Source: Labrenzia sp. VG12 (lineage in GTDB: Bacteria > Pseudomonadota > Alphaproteobacteria > Rhizobiales > Stappiaceae). Taken from it: a stretch of 64,000 nt of DNA. Under the pieces are notes generated by a model that worked only from the letters and a program-made list of their open reading frames with translations, made no database searches and was not told the origin of the DNA. Each line of letters begins with the position of its first letter. Within the stretch, counting starts at the first letter, position 1. The DNA lies in contig NZ_CP022529.1 of the NCBI RefSeq assembly GCF_002237595.1, positions 3,162,001-3,226,000 on the forward strand, in the 5' to 3' direction. Below, in pieces: positions 33,327-42,702 of this stretch. A program made the translations under genes and the position numbers.

Positions 33327-34715
33327 TCAGTGTTCCACGCGGAAGTGGAACGACTTCGGCCTTGTCAGGTTATGAAAGCCGATCTCGGAGAGGGCGGCAC
33401 CCTTGCCGGTGTCCTTCACGCCCGTCCAGACCAGCGCCGGGTCGAGATAGTCGCAGCGGTTCATGAAGACGGTGCCGGTTTCGATCCGATCGCCGATCTC
33501 CGCTGCTGCGGCGACATCTTCGGTCCAGATCGACGCGGTCAGACCATAGGGGCTGTCATTCATGAACTGCAGCGCTTCTTCGTCGTCCTTCACCTTCATG
33601 ATGCCGACCACCGGTCCGAAGCTTTCCTCGCGCATCACCGACATCTGGTGATTGACGTCGGTCAGGACCTGAGGCGCCAGATAGGGCGTACCCGCTGCAT
33701 CGGCCTCGAAACCGGACGTGTCGATATGGGCTTTGGCACCCTTGCGCAGCGCCTCTTCGGTCTGCTCGCGCACCCAGGCCGCAAAGCGGGCCTGGGCCAT
33801 CGGGCCGAGGGTGGTCGCTTCGTCCAGCGGATTGCCGAGCTTGTACTGGCTTGTCAGGTCGACAAAGCCCTCGACGAACCGGTCATAAAGGCTTTCATGC
33901 ACATAGACACGCTCGATGCCGCAGCAGCACTGACCGGCATTGTAGAAAGCACCGTCCACGAGATTTTCAACCGCATAATTCAGATCCGCATCGGCACGGA
34001 CATAGGCGGGGTCCTTGCCGCCCAGCTCAAGACCGAGCGTGGCGAAGGTGCCGGCCAGGGCCTTTTCAATGGCGCGGCCACCGCCGACGGACCCTGTGAA
34101 ATTGACATGGTCGATCAGGCCGGATCCAAGCAGCTTTTCCGTGCCGGCATGGGTCAGAACGATATTCTGGAAGACACCTTTCGGCAGGCCTGCAATCTCG
34201 AAAGCCTTGGCGAGGCGCTCACCGACCAGCAGAGTCTGCGCGGCATGTTTCAGCACGATCACGTTGCCGGCCATAAGCGCCGGCATGATGGTGTTGATCG
34301 CCGTCATGAACGGATAGTTCCAGGGCGCGATGACCATGACGATGCCGAGCGGCACGCGTTTCAGGTACCGTTTGAAACCGGCCTTGTCGGTGCGCTCGAT
34401 ATCGGCCAGAGCTTCAGCCGCGGTGCGCGCGCAATATTCGGTCCGCTCGATGGTGCCGCCAAGTTCGCCGCCGAAACGGACCGGACGGCCCATCTGCCAG
34501 GCCAGTTCCTGAACAACGTCGTCATTCATTGCCTTCAGGGCTTCCAGAGCCTTTTCGCAATAGGCGACGCGCTCGGCAATGGGCAGGGCCGCCCAGCCTG
34601 GCTGGGCCGCACGCGCCGCGGTGACCACGCGGTCGACAGCAGCTTCGTCCAGCGCCGGACGCTCGGCATAGACCGAGCCGTCGATCGGCGAAATCAGTTT
34701 GATCACATCTGACAT
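33327..34715 (-). CDS. Aldehyde dehydrogenase
   Basis: 462 residues of the NAD(P)-dependent ALDH superfamily. The substrate channel motif MVIAPWNYPFMTAINTIM, FTGSVGGG, the general base ELGGKDP and the catalytic cysteine in NAGQCCCGIERVYV are present. The length is a little shorter than a typical 480-500 ALDH. It lies between the glutamine-synthetase-like gene and the Fe-ADH gene on the same strand, so it likely oxidises the aldehyde made by that dehydrogenase. Confidence 0.92.
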   Translation of the reverse strand: MSDVIKLISPIDGSVYAERPALDEAAVDRVVTAARAAQPGWAALPIAERVAYCEKALEALKAMNDDVVQELAWQMGRPVRFGGELGGTIERTEYCARTAAEALADIERTDKAGFKRYLKRVPLGIVMVIAPWNYPFMTAINTIMPALMAGNVIVLKHAAQTLLVGERLAKAFEIAGLPKGVFQNIVLTHAGTEKLLGSGLIDHVNFTGSVGGGRAIEKALAGTFATLGLELGGKDPAYVRADADLNYAVENLVDGAFYNAGQCCCGIERVYVHESLYDRFVEGFVDLTSQYKLGNPLDEATTLGPMAQARFAAWVREQTEEALRKGAKAHIDTSGFEADAAGTPYLAPQVLTDVNHQMSVMREESFGPVVGIMKVKDDEEALQFMNDSPYGLTASIWTEDVAAAAEIGDRIETGTVFMNRCDYLDPALVWTGVKDTGKGAALSEIGFHNLTRPKSFHFRVEH

Positions 34716-34799
34716 TTGAACCTCTCAAACCCGCCTCTTCCGGGCGGCGTCTTCAAAAGTGGTTGGCTCTTTGATTTCCTAAGTCCGCTTCCCCACCAC

Positions 34800-34905
34800 C
34801 CTCATCCTGAGGAGCTGCAAAGCGGCGTCTCGAAGGATCAGCCGCTTTCTCGGAGCGTGCCGCCCATCCTTCGAGACGGACCTTCCGGTCCTCCTCAGGA
34901 TGAGG
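34800..34905. repeat. Palindromic intergenic repeat
   Basis: Outer arms CCTCATCCTGAGGAG and CTCCTCAGGATGAGG, and inner arms CGTCTCGAAGGAT (34826-34838) and ATCCTTCGAGACG (34866-34878). It has the look of a widespread alphaproteobacterial repeat and splits the cluster between the aldehyde dehydrogenase and ligase genes. Confidence 0.75.
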
Positions 34906-34942
34906 CTATGGTGTGTCGCGCGCCTTCTCGTCTCTTCGCCCT

Positions 34943-36310
34943 TTACGCCCGCTCGAAGCCGCGGGCAATCTCGTAATCGGTGACCACCCTATCGAATTCC
35001 TCCAGCTCCCATTCAGCGGCCCGCGCATAGTGGTCGATCACGGCATCGGAGAAGGCTTCTCGCAGGAATTTGGACTTGCGCAAGGTTTCACGGGCCTCGC
35101 GCAGCGTCTGCGGAATTTCCCTGGCGCGCTTGGCCTCGTAGACATCCCCGGTGGTCGGAGGATCGAGAGTCAGTTTTTCCTCGATCCCCTTCAGACCGGC
35201 TGCGATCTGGACCGCAAGCGCCAGGTAGGGATTGAGATCGGAGCCGCCGATGCGGCATTCGATGCGCAGCCCCTTGGTGCCCTCACCGCAGAGGCGGAAA
35301 CCGGCGGTGCGGTTGTCGACCGACCAGACGGTCTTGGTCGGTGCGAAGGTGCCCTTCTGGAAACGCTTGTAGCTGTTGATGTAGGGCGCCAGGAAATAGG
35401 TGTAATCCGGTGCGTATTTGATCAGGCCGGCAAGGTAGTGGCGCATCGTTTCCGACATGCCGTAATGGCCATCGGCATCGCAGAAGACATTGTTGCCGTT
35501 CTTGTCGAACAGGGACTGGTGCACATGCGAGGACGAGCCGACCTTGTCATGATGCCACTTGGCCAGGAAGGACGCTGAACGGCCCTTGGCCCAGGCGATT
35601 TCCTTCACCGCCTGTTTGGCGATCGTATGATACTCGGCCGTGTCCAGCGCGGGCGCATAGCGGATGTTGAGCTCTTCCTGACCGGTTTCGGCCTCGCCCT
35701 TGGTGTTTTCCACCGGGACCCCGGCCGCATAGAGGCCGTTGCGCACCGGGCGCATGACATCCTCTTCCTTGGTCGTCTGCAGGATGTGGTAATCCTCGTT
35801 GTAGCCGGAGATCGGCTCCATGTCGCGGAAGCCGCCCTTGCGCATGTCGTCGTAGCTTTTCTCGAACAGGAAGAATTCCAGCTCGGTCGCCATGATCGGC
35901 GTCAGGCCCAATTCGGCCAGTTTCGCGACCTGGGCCTTCAGCATCGCCCGCGGCGAATGCGGCACGTCCCCATGTGTGTGGTGATCCTGCACATCGCACA
36001 GCACCATGGCAGTGCCGTCCAGCCAGGGCACCAGGCGCAGCGTCGACAGGTCCGGCTTCATCACATAGTCGCCATAGCCGCCCGACCAGCTCGTCGCCGC
36101 ATAGCCCTCGACCGTGTACATTTCCAGGTCGGTTGCCAGCAGGTAGTTGCAGCAATGGGTCTCTTCATAGGCGCTGTCGACAAAGTGCTGGGCGTGGAAA
36201 CGCTTGCCCATCAGCCGTCCCTGCATGTCGACGATACAGGTGAGCACCGTATCGATCTCTCCTGAGGAAACGAGCGACTTCAATCCGTCGAAGGTCAGGT
36301 TGCCAGGCAT
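34943..36310 (-). CDS. Glutamine synthetase-family gamma-glutamyl ligase
   Basis: 455 residues, ATP-dependent glutamate-amine ligase of the GS family, closer to GlnT/PuuA-like enzymes than to GlnA. Seen: the metal-binding MATELEFFLFE, GSSSHVHQSLFD, and the glutamate-loop region RIECRIGGSDLNPYLALA. The standard GlnA adenylylation site near the C terminus is not seen. In this cluster it may attach glutamate to an amine before oxidation. Downstream genes are separated from it by a palindromic repeat. Confidence 0.87.
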   Translation of the reverse strand: MPGNLTFDGLKSLVSSGEIDTVLTCIVDMQGRLMGKRFHAQHFVDSAYEETHCCNYLLATDLEMYTVEGYAATSWSGGYGDYVMKPDLSTLRLVPWLDGTAMVLCDVQDHHTHGDVPHSPRAMLKAQVAKLAELGLTPIMATELEFFLFEKSYDDMRKGGFRDMEPISGYNEDYHILQTTKEEDVMRPVRNGLYAAGVPVENTKGEAETGQEELNIRYAPALDTAEYHTIAKQAVKEIAWAKGRSASFLAKWHHDKVGSSSHVHQSLFDKNGNNVFCDADGHYGMSETMRHYLAGLIKYAPDYTYFLAPYINSYKRFQKGTFAPTKTVWSVDNRTAGFRLCGEGTKGLRIECRIGGSDLNPYLALAVQIAAGLKGIEEKLTLDPPTTGDVYEAKRAREIPQTLREARETLRKSKFLREAFSDAVIDHYARAAEWELEEFDRVVTDYEIARGFERA

Positions 36311-36365
36311 TTTCAGCGTGTCCGTTTCTTGGCCCGCGGCAGGCGGGTCGTGTTCTCAAAATCTC

Positions 36366-36401
36366 AAAAGTCCCGGCCCGGAGGGTTCTGCTCCGGACCG
36401 G
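36366..36401 (-). terminator. Terminator behind the TRAP binding-protein gene
   Basis: CCGGTCCGGAG and CTCCGGGCCGG arms (11 bp, one G-T) with a seven-base loop, then ACTTTTG on the minus strand, 47 bases after the dctP stop. May limit readthrough into the ligase gene. Confidence 0.75.
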
Positions 36402-36447
36402 TAGGTGTGGCCGCACCTGCGGAAAGCCGGCGCGGCCAGGGCCTGCA

Positions 36448-37497
36448 TCAGGTGTAACGGTAAGGACGGCCTGCTTTCTGCATGTCCTGGTTATACTTCT
36501 TGAAGATCTCCACCACCTTGGCCTTGGTCGGGCTTTCGGCTGCGATCTCGTCCCAGAACGCCATGGCAGCTTCTTCAACGGTGGCCCATTCTGCATCCGG
36601 AATGGAGGTCAGCTCCATCTTGGTGCCGTTGACACGCAGGTTGGCTTCGCCGCCCCAGTACCACCACTGGCGATAATAGTGGGAGGCGTCCATGGCCAGC
36701 TGCAGCATCGATTTCAGGTGGTCCGGAAGCTCGTTCCAGCGTTCCTGGTTGGCAAAGAAGGAGCCCGCCCAGGCGCCGGAGATGTTGTTGGTCAGGAAGT
36801 AGTTGGTCACATCCGCCCAGCCGACGGTGTAATCCTCGGTGATGCCCGACCAGGCAATGCCGTCGAGTTCGCCGGTCTGGACGGCGACTTCAATGTCTTC
36901 CCACGGCAGGGTGACCGGCACGACGCCGAACTGGCTCATGAAGCGGCCGGCGGTCGGGAAGGTGAAGACGCGCTTGCCTTCCAGGTCCTTCAGCGAGCGG
37001 ATCGGGTCCTTGGTGGCGAAGTGGCACGGATCCCAGGCGCCTGCGGAAATGTGCTTCACGCCGACCTTGGCGTATTCCTCTTCCCAGATTTCCTTCAGGC
37101 CGTACTGGTTGAACAGCACCGGCACGTCGAGGGAATAGCGGGACGCAAACGGGAAGTAGCCGCCGAACACGGTGACTTCGGTCGGAGACGCCATGGAATC
37201 GTCATCGGACTGCACGGCATCGATCGTGCCCTGCTGCATGGCGCGGAACAGCTCGCCCGTCGGCACCAGCTGGTCGGCCGTGAAGAGCTCGATCACCATC
37301 TCGCCGTTGGCGGCCTTGTTGAAGGCGTCGATATGCGGCTTGATGACATGCTCGGCCAGCGCCGGACCGGCATAGGTCTGCAGGCGCCACTTGATCTGCG
37401 TCTGGCCATGAACGGCCGGGGCCGCAAGCGTCGTTGCACCGGCGGCGGCTGCCGTGCCGAGACCGGCTTTTTTCAGAAACTCACGTCTATTCTTCAT
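36448..37497 (-). CDS. TRAP transporter substrate-binding protein (DctP type)
   Basis: 349 residues with a Tat-type signal (NRREFLKKAGLGTAAAAG) and the DctP fold: KWRLQTYAGPALAEHV at the start of the mature protein, AGRFMSQFGVVPVTLPWEDIEVAVQTGELDG matching the conserved ligand-binding Arg region and the hinge. Subfamily features (YYRQWWYWGGEANLR) resemble those for keto- or amino-acid-type ligands, but the substrate cannot be told. First-supplied component of the uptake system for the cluster. Confidence 0.92.
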   Translation of the reverse strand: MKNRREFLKKAGLGTAAAAGATTLAAPAVHGQTQIKWRLQTYAGPALAEHVIKPHIDAFNKAANGEMVIELFTADQLVPTGELFRAMQQGTIDAVQSDDDSMASPTEVTVFGGYFPFASRYSLDVPVLFNQYGLKEIWEEEYAKVGVKHISAGAWDPCHFATKDPIRSLKDLEGKRVFTFPTAGRFMSQFGVVPVTLPWEDIEVAVQTGELDGIAWSGITEDYTVGWADVTNYFLTNNISGAWAGSFFANQERWNELPDHLKSMLQLAMDASHYYRQWWYWGGEANLRVNGTKMELTSIPDAEWATVEEAAMAFWDEIAAESPTKAKVVEIFKKYNQDMQKAGRPYRYT

Positions 37498-37611
37498 CTC
37501 TAGTTCCCCTAAGTTCCAGTTTCAGTTCGCGCGGGTCGGCCGTTTTCCGGCTCTGATATACCGCAGTCCAACTCCGTTCCTCCGGACGTTGTTTGTTGCC
37601 CGTTCCTCGCG

Positions 37612-38952
37612 CTATCTGCCGTAGACAAGCTCCGGCAGCCAGAGAGCGATTTGCGGGAAGGCCATCACGAGCGCGAGCGCCAGCATCATCACCAGGACGA
37701 ACGGCGTGATCGAGCCGTAGATGTCGCGCATGGTGATGTCCTTGGGCGCCATCGCCCGCATCAGGAAGAGGTTGTAGCCAAAGGGTGGCGTCATATAGGC
37801 GATCTGGGTGGTGATCGTGTAGAGCACGCCGTACCAGATCAGGATTTCGCCGCGCGGCATGCCGAGGTCGAGCGAGGCCACCAGCGGCACGTAAAGCGGC
37901 GCCACGATCACCAGCATCGCCGTGTCGTCCAGGAAGGTGCCCATCACCAGGAAGGACAGCTGCATCAGGATCAGGATCATCCAGGGTGACAGGCCGAGCT
38001 GGTCGGTGAAGAGGTTCTCGATCGCCTTGACTGCGCCGAGACCATCAAAGACAGCGCCGAAGCCGAGCGCGGCCAGGATGATCCACATGAACATGCAGGA
38101 AATGCCGAGCGTGTTCTTCAGACACAGGATCAGGATGTCCCAGGTCATGCGGCGGCGGAAGATCGCGGCCAGCAAAGCCGTCAGGGCGCCGATGGCGGAC
38201 GCTTCGACCAGGCTGGTCTTGCCCATCACGAAGGGTACCATCATGGCAGCGAAGATCACGATCGGCAGGATGCCGGCCAGCAGCAGCTTGTACTTGTCAT
38301 CCTTGGAGGCTTCGCGCCCCTCGCGCGTCAGCACCGGGCCGAGCTCCGGCTGGATCTTGCAGCGCACGGCGATATAGATGACGAACATCGTTGCCATCAT
38401 CAGGCCCGGCACGATGCCGGCAAGCCAGAGCTGGCCGACCGGCGCACGCGCAATCATGGCGTAAAGCACCAGCACGACCGAGGGTGGCACAAGGATCCCC
38501 AGGGAGGATCCGGCCTGGATCACCCCCGTGACCATGCGCTTGTCATATTTGCGTTTGAGAAGCTCCGGCAGCGCAATGGTCGCGCCGATGGCCATGCCTG
38601 CAACCGACAGACCGTTCATCGCCGAGATCAGGACCATCAGGAGGATCGTGCCGATGGCCAGCCCGCCATGGATCGGCCCCATCCAGACGTGGAACATCTT
38701 GTAGAGGTCGTCGGCAATCTTGGTTTCCGACAACACATAGCCCATGAAGATGAACATCGGCAGCGTCAGAAGCGGATACCATTTCATCAGCTTCATGGCA
38801 GCCGAGAAGGGAATGTCACCACCGCCGGTGCCCCAGAGCGCCAGGGCTGCAATGGCCGCGATGCCGCCAATCGCACCGAAGACGCGCTGCCCCGTCAGGA
38901 GCATCAGCATCATCGACGAGAACATCAAGAGAGCGATCAACTCATAGGACAT
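37612..38952 (-). CDS. TRAP transporter large permease (DctM type)
   Basis: 446 residues, about 12 membrane helices, sodium-coupled transport subunit. Family markers: SETKIADDLYKMFHVWMGPIHGGLAIG, GSSLGILVPPSVVLVLYAM and FLDDTAMLVIVAPLYVP. Its start overlaps the DctQ stop (TGATG), so both are coupled. A 114-base gap separates it from dctP. Confidence 0.94.
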   Translation of the reverse strand: MSYELIALLMFSSMMLMLLTGQRVFGAIGGIAAIAALALWGTGGGDIPFSAAMKLMKWYPLLTLPMFIFMGYVLSETKIADDLYKMFHVWMGPIHGGLAIGTILLMVLISAMNGLSVAGMAIGATIALPELLKRKYDKRMVTGVIQAGSSLGILVPPSVVLVLYAMIARAPVGQLWLAGIVPGLMMATMFVIYIAVRCKIQPELGPVLTREGREASKDDKYKLLLAGILPIVIFAAMMVPFVMGKTSLVEASAIGALTALLAAIFRRRMTWDILILCLKNTLGISCMFMWIILAALGFGAVFDGLGAVKAIENLFTDQLGLSPWMILILMQLSFLVMGTFLDDTAMLVIVAPLYVPLVASLDLGMPRGEILIWYGVLYTITTQIAYMTPPFGYNLFLMRAMAPKDITMRDIYGSITPFVLVMMLALALVMAFPQIALWLPELVYGR

Positions 38953-39548
38953 CAGAGCGTCACTCCCTTGATCCGGGCAATGTCTTTCAGGAGTTCAGAG
39001 ACGGTCTGAAGCAGCATCAGGAAGAAACCGATGATCATGATCACCTTGACGGGCCAGAGATAGGGCCGCCAGGCGGTAGGACTGCGCTCGATGAAGCCAA
39101 GCTTCTCGCTGGCCGCCGACGGACCGCCGGTAACGAAGGTGACAAAGAGATCCCACCAGAAGCTGATTGAATCCTTGCCGAAATAACCGAGCGAATAGGC
39201 CGTGGAATTGAGCGCACCATAAAGCAGCACACAGAGATAGAAGATCAGCAGGAGCACGGTGAAGGCATCGAACCAGGCCTTCTTCTTCACGCTCCATTCC
39301 GCATAGAAAAGATCCATGCGCACATTCGATCCCATCTGGATCGAATAAGGCCCGCCCAGAACATAATAGGCGACCATCGCGAACTGCGCGATTTCCAGCG
39401 TCCACAGCGATGGATTGAAAAAGGTCTTGGAGATCGACGACCAGAGCAGGATCGCAGCCATCACGAAGACGCCCCACATGATGATCTTGCCGAGACCGCG
39501 GTTGAAGCCGTCGACGATACGGATGTAGAGGCTGGCGACCTTAAACAC
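38952..39548 (-). CDS. TRAP transporter small permease (DctQ type)
   Basis: About 198 residues, four membrane helices with the DctQ pattern (IIMWGVFVMAAILLWSSISKTF and the LGGPYSIQMGSNVRMDLFYA region). I use the GTG start at 39548 (VFKVASLYIR) with GGAGG six bases upstream; a longer frame reaches 39578. It overlaps the amidohydrolase gene end by eight bases and dctM by one base. Confidence 0.88.
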   Translation of the reverse strand: MFKVASLYIRIVDGFNRGLGKIIMWGVFVMAAILLWSSISKTFFNPSLWTLEIAQFAMVAYYVLGGPYSIQMGSNVRMDLFYAEWSVKKKAWFDAFTVLLLIFYLCVLLYGALNSTAYSLGYFGKDSISFWWDLFVTFVTGGPSAASEKLGFIERSPTAWRPYLWPVKVIMIIGFFLMLLQTVSELLKDIARIKGVTL

Positions 39549-40326
39549 GGGCGCCTCCCGCAATCGTCTCCGCAGCACGTTTCAAGACAGGTGCCAGCAG
39601 CTCGGTCCAGCGCGCTTCTTCATCCGGGGTGCGGACTTCGTCGTTGCGGATCTCGATCATCAGACACGGCAATTGCCGGTCCTCGCCGTGACGGCGGATC
39701 GTGTAATAGACCCCGTCCGCCGGCGAATAGGGTTCATTGTCGCCCACCGTCAGATCGCCGCGCGCAGCCAGATCGGACAACACCGGATCGGCGAGGCGGC
39801 GATCGTTTTCGGAGATCAGGCCGATTTCCCAGGGGCGGGACTTGCCCTTGTAGACCGGCGTGAAGGAATGGATCGAGACAACGGCGCTTGGCAGTCCCCT
39901 GTCCTTGCGCTCGTTCAGAACCTTGTCGATCGCCTTGTGGAACGGCCGGTGCGCCAGGTTGAGCCGGAACGCCTTTTCATCGGCAGACAGATCCCGATTG
40001 CCGGCAATCTGGGTGGTCTCGCTCAGGCACGGGATCAGATCGGCCCGGCTTTCTTCGCGGTTACAGTCGATGATCAGCCGCGAGACGGTCGTCGCGACCA
40101 GCGGGGCATCCAGCGCCTGCGACAGGCCGCGCGCAACACCGAGCGCGCCCGGGTCCCAGGCAATATGGGCGATCTTGTCGGCATCCGAGATCTGCAGGCT
40201 GGTGTCATAGGGCGGAGGCAGAAAATTGGAGGCATGATCGCAAACCAGAACAAACGGCCCGGCGCCCTCCGCGTTTTCAACCGCGACAGCCCGGTTCATT
40301 CCTCCTGAGGGAAGACCTGCACCCAT
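39541..40326 (-). CDS. N-formylglutamate amidohydrolase family protein
   Basis: About 261 residues of the FGase family. The metal and substrate residues are visible in VLVCDHASNFLPP, the D-x-R-like SRLIIDCNREES, SIHSFTPVYKGKSRPWEIGL and MIEIRNDEVRTPDEE. Such enzymes cut formate from N-formylglutamate in histidine breakdown, but other amides of glutamate are possible substrates; no hut genes are near. It is first in the minus-strand cluster, and overlaps the DctQ gene. Start at the ATG 40326 behind GGGAG. Confidence 0.87.
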   Translation of the reverse strand: MGAGLPSGGMNRAVAVENAEGAGPFVLVCDHASNFLPPPYDTSLQISDADKIAHIAWDPGALGVARGLSQALDAPLVATTVSRLIIDCNREESRADLIPCLSETTQIAGNRDLSADEKAFRLNLAHRPFHKAIDKVLNERKDRGLPSAVVSIHSFTPVYKGKSRPWEIGLISENDRRLADPVLSDLAARGDLTVGDNEPYSPADGVYYTIRRHGEDRQLPCLMIEIRNDEVRTPDEEARWTELLAPVLKRAAETIAGGARV

Positions 40327-40358
40327 TCCCAACTCCCTGAAAGACCGACATCCAAGCT

Positions 40359-40413
40359 TGTAATGTTTGTTACAGGATTGCCGACTTAATTAAGATCTGT
40401 AATATTTGATACG
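40359..40413. promoter_or_regulatory. Two RpiR-type operator-like sites
   Basis: TGTAATGTTTGTTACA at 40359-40374 has TGTAA and TTACA arms; a related copy TGTAATATTTGATACG lies at 40398-40413, 39 bases further. Both lie between the divergent amidohydrolase and RpiR genes. RpiR/HexR-family regulators bind this kind of TGTAA-N-TTACA dyad. Confidence 0.65.
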
Positions 40414-40473
40414 CAGATTGGAACCGCTGTCAAATGAAATTCAGCGGCCCCGATAAGAAAAAGGCCGGAGCCC

Positions 40474-41343
40474 ATGGAACGCCCACTCTTGGATGATATT
40501 CGCGACCGTCTCGACGAGTTCACGGCGACGGAAAAGAAGGCGGCCCATGCCCTGATGGCCAATTATCCGATGCAGGGTCTGGGCACGGTTGCCCAGTTTG
40601 CAGCGGCTGCAAATGTCAGTTCGCCCACCATCCTGCGCTTCATCGGAAGGCTCGGCTTTCCGGGCTTTGCGGAGTTTCAGAAGAAACTGCGCAGCGAATT
40701 GGAAAGTCAGCTGAATTCACCGCTTGCCCGCAGCGCCAACATGGGCGACGACCCCGACCGCGACCCCCATGTCAGCCAGCTCCTGGACAATGTCCGCGAG
40801 ACCTTTGCCCATCTGCCCAAGGGCGAACTCAGCGGCCTCACCAAGCTCCTGGCCGACGAGCGCAAGACGGTACACCTGATCGGTGGCCGCTTCACCGATG
40901 GTCTCGCCCGCTACATGGCAGCCCATCTCAGGATCGTCAGGCCCAACGTCAATCACGTCGCCGGCCAGCAGGGCAACTGGCTGGACCAGCTCATCGGCAT
41001 CGGCCCGAAGGATGTGGTGCTTGTCTTCGATATCCGCCGCTATCAGGCCGAGATCATCCAGTTCGCCGAAGCCGCCGCCAAGCAGGGCGCGACGGTTGCC
41101 CTCGTCACCGACAGCTGGATGTCCCCGGTCGGGCGGATCGCCAGCTATGTCCTGCCCGCCCGCGTGGCGGTGCCGTCGCCGTGGGATTCCTCGCTGGCGC
41201 TGATGGCCGTCGCCGAGGTGCTGATTGCGGGCGTCACCCGCGAGAACCAGGCCCGCGCCCAGGAGCGCATGCGCGCGTTGGAAAAACTGCGCAACGACAT
41301 CGACCCCACCACCGAGGGCCGGGCCATGGGGCCGGATATCTGA
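40474..41343 (+). CDS. RpiR/MurR-family regulator with SIS domain
   Basis: 289 residues: N-terminal helix-turn-helix of the RpiR family (GLGTVAQFAAAANVSSPTILRFIGRLGFPGFAEFQKKLR) and a C-terminal SIS sugar-phosphate-binding domain (HLIGGRFTDGLARYMAAHL, VLVFDIRRYQAEIIQFAEAAAKQGATVALVTDSW). It would sense a phosphorylated metabolite and control the divergent uptake and oxidation cluster through the two sites in front of it. Confidence 0.92.
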   Translation: MERPLLDDIRDRLDEFTATEKKAAHALMANYPMQGLGTVAQFAAAANVSSPTILRFIGRLGFPGFAEFQKKLRSELESQLNSPLARSANMGDDPDRDPHVSQLLDNVRETFAHLPKGELSGLTKLLADERKTVHLIGGRFTDGLARYMAAHLRIVRPNVNHVAGQQGNWLDQLIGIGPKDVVLVFDIRRYQAEIIQFAEAAAKQGATVALVTDSWMSPVGRIASYVLPARVAVPSPWDSSLALMAVAEVLIAGVTRENQARAQERMRALEKLRNDIDPTTEGRAMGPDI

Positions 41344-42132
41344 GGGTGACCGTGCCCACGGGCGATCATGCCGGACCCGCCGAATTGCCGCCCAACGCAA
41401 TAATCGTCCCGGCCTTGCCGGAGTGCCCTGCCTCACCTTACGCATTGCGGTCATCCCGGCCTTGAGCCGGGACCTACTCATTTCCAGAGCCTTCGAAACA
41501 AGGCAAAGGGAGTTCCGCAAGCACAGCCACACCTCTTTCCAACGCCCCGACACGCCGAGATTTGGATTGGTTCCCGGCTCAAGGCCGGGAAGACACGGAG
41601 TTTGTGGCAACCAACCCGATGTTCAACAGCTCCAGATCCAGCAGCCTCCTTCTGAGTGTCTGGCCCGAAAGTGATCTAGGAGGCAGCTTTCATGGTTCCT
41701 GGCACGAACTCGCCCCCTCTCGGTTGTCTTCCCCGCGAAAGCGGGGACCCAGTAACCTCATGAATCGGCGCTAAAAATTATATCTAACCTCACGGAGTCC
41801 TGGTTTCCCGCTTTCGCGGGAATGACAAATGTGACTGAAGCATTCGCCCCGGCCATCACTTTCGGGCCAGACTCTGAGGAGAACCCTGCGGCCCGCCTCA
41901 TAGGAGCGATTACCCATTCAGAATGCGCGGTTCTCCTTCTAGATACACCCAAGCGCGCTTGTCGGAATGAGTTTGGCGAGTGCAGGAAACTGATTCTTCC
42001 GGTCAGGGCTCACGAGCCACGATGGGCAAAGAAGGCGCCTTTTGGCCTGAAGCTTATATAATTCACAGGCTTTTATCACTTAGCCGGGAGTCTGCGACTC
42101 ATCTATAATCCAGACGGCTCCCAGCCAGGGCA
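41344..42132. repeat. Intergenic stretch with dispersed palindromes
   Basis: 789 bases without a convincing gene. It contains TCCCGGCCTTGAGCCGGGA-type repeats near 41455 and 41575 and an inverted pair at about 41722-41827 (CCCGCGAAAGCGGG at both ends, about 50 bases apart). A TATAAT at 42057-42062 may be the -10 box of the gene cluster that follows. The short frame 41821-42061 starts inside a repeat and looks non-coding. Confidence 0.55.
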
Positions 42133-42702
42133 TTGGGCAGAACCACAGCCTGCGCATTCAAGGAAGCCGGCAAGCAGGTCAACCCTGGGCACACCCGGAA
42201 TATAGAAGGACGCAACACAATCTCCAGCGACCTTTCCTCTCCCCCTTTTCGCCCGATCATCCGTTCAACGCCAAGAGCCTTCATCCTGCATGAAGACAAG
42301 CTGCTGGTGCAGGAAAAACATCATGCAGACAAAGGGCTTTACTACACGCTGCCCGGTGGCAAGCAGGAGCCGGGCGAGAGCCTGGAAGAAGCGCTGAAAC
42401 GCGAGTGCCTGGAGGAAATCGGCGCGGAAATTACCGTTGGAGCACTGCTCCATGTGGCCGATCTTTTCCGGTTGAAATCGGAAGGCAAGGAGCGTCAGCA
42501 CCAGCTCGATTTCATCTTTTCCTGCACGGTCGACGAAGACTATGAGCCCAAGCTGGGCTGTCATCCGGACCCGCATCAGACCGCCACCCGATGGATCTCG
42601 GCCGAAGACGCGGCACATCTACGTCCGCTTTATGTCACAAAACTGTTTTCACTTGGCTGTACGCGGGTCCCCAAAGTCTATCTCGGGCCCCAGAATGACT
42701 AA
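42133..42702 (+). CDS. Nudix hydrolase
   Basis: Up to 189 residues; catalytic core from about residue 42. The Nudix box G-x5-E-x7-REUxEExGU is complete in GKQEPGESLEEALKRECLEE-IG. It would hydrolyse a nucleoside diphosphate linked to another group. The start is a TTG at 42133; the first 40 residues look unlike the family and no better start codon with a ribosome site is present, so the N terminus is unsure. Overlaps the next gene by eight bases and leads the GAK-type cluster. Confidence 0.8.
   Translation: MGRTTACAFKEAGKQVNPGHTRNIEGRNTISSDLSSPPFRPIIRSTPRAFILHEDKLLVQEKHHADKGLYYTLPGGKQEPGESLEEALKRECLEEIGAEITVGALLHVADLFRLKSEGKERQHQLDFIFSCTVDEDYEPKLGCHPDPHQTATRWISAEDAAHLRPLYVTKLFSLGCTRVPKVYLGPQND

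Noticed and set aside
41821..42061. Short plus-strand frame in the intergenic stretch
   Set aside because: It begins inside a dispersed palindrome and has no ribosome site or known motif.
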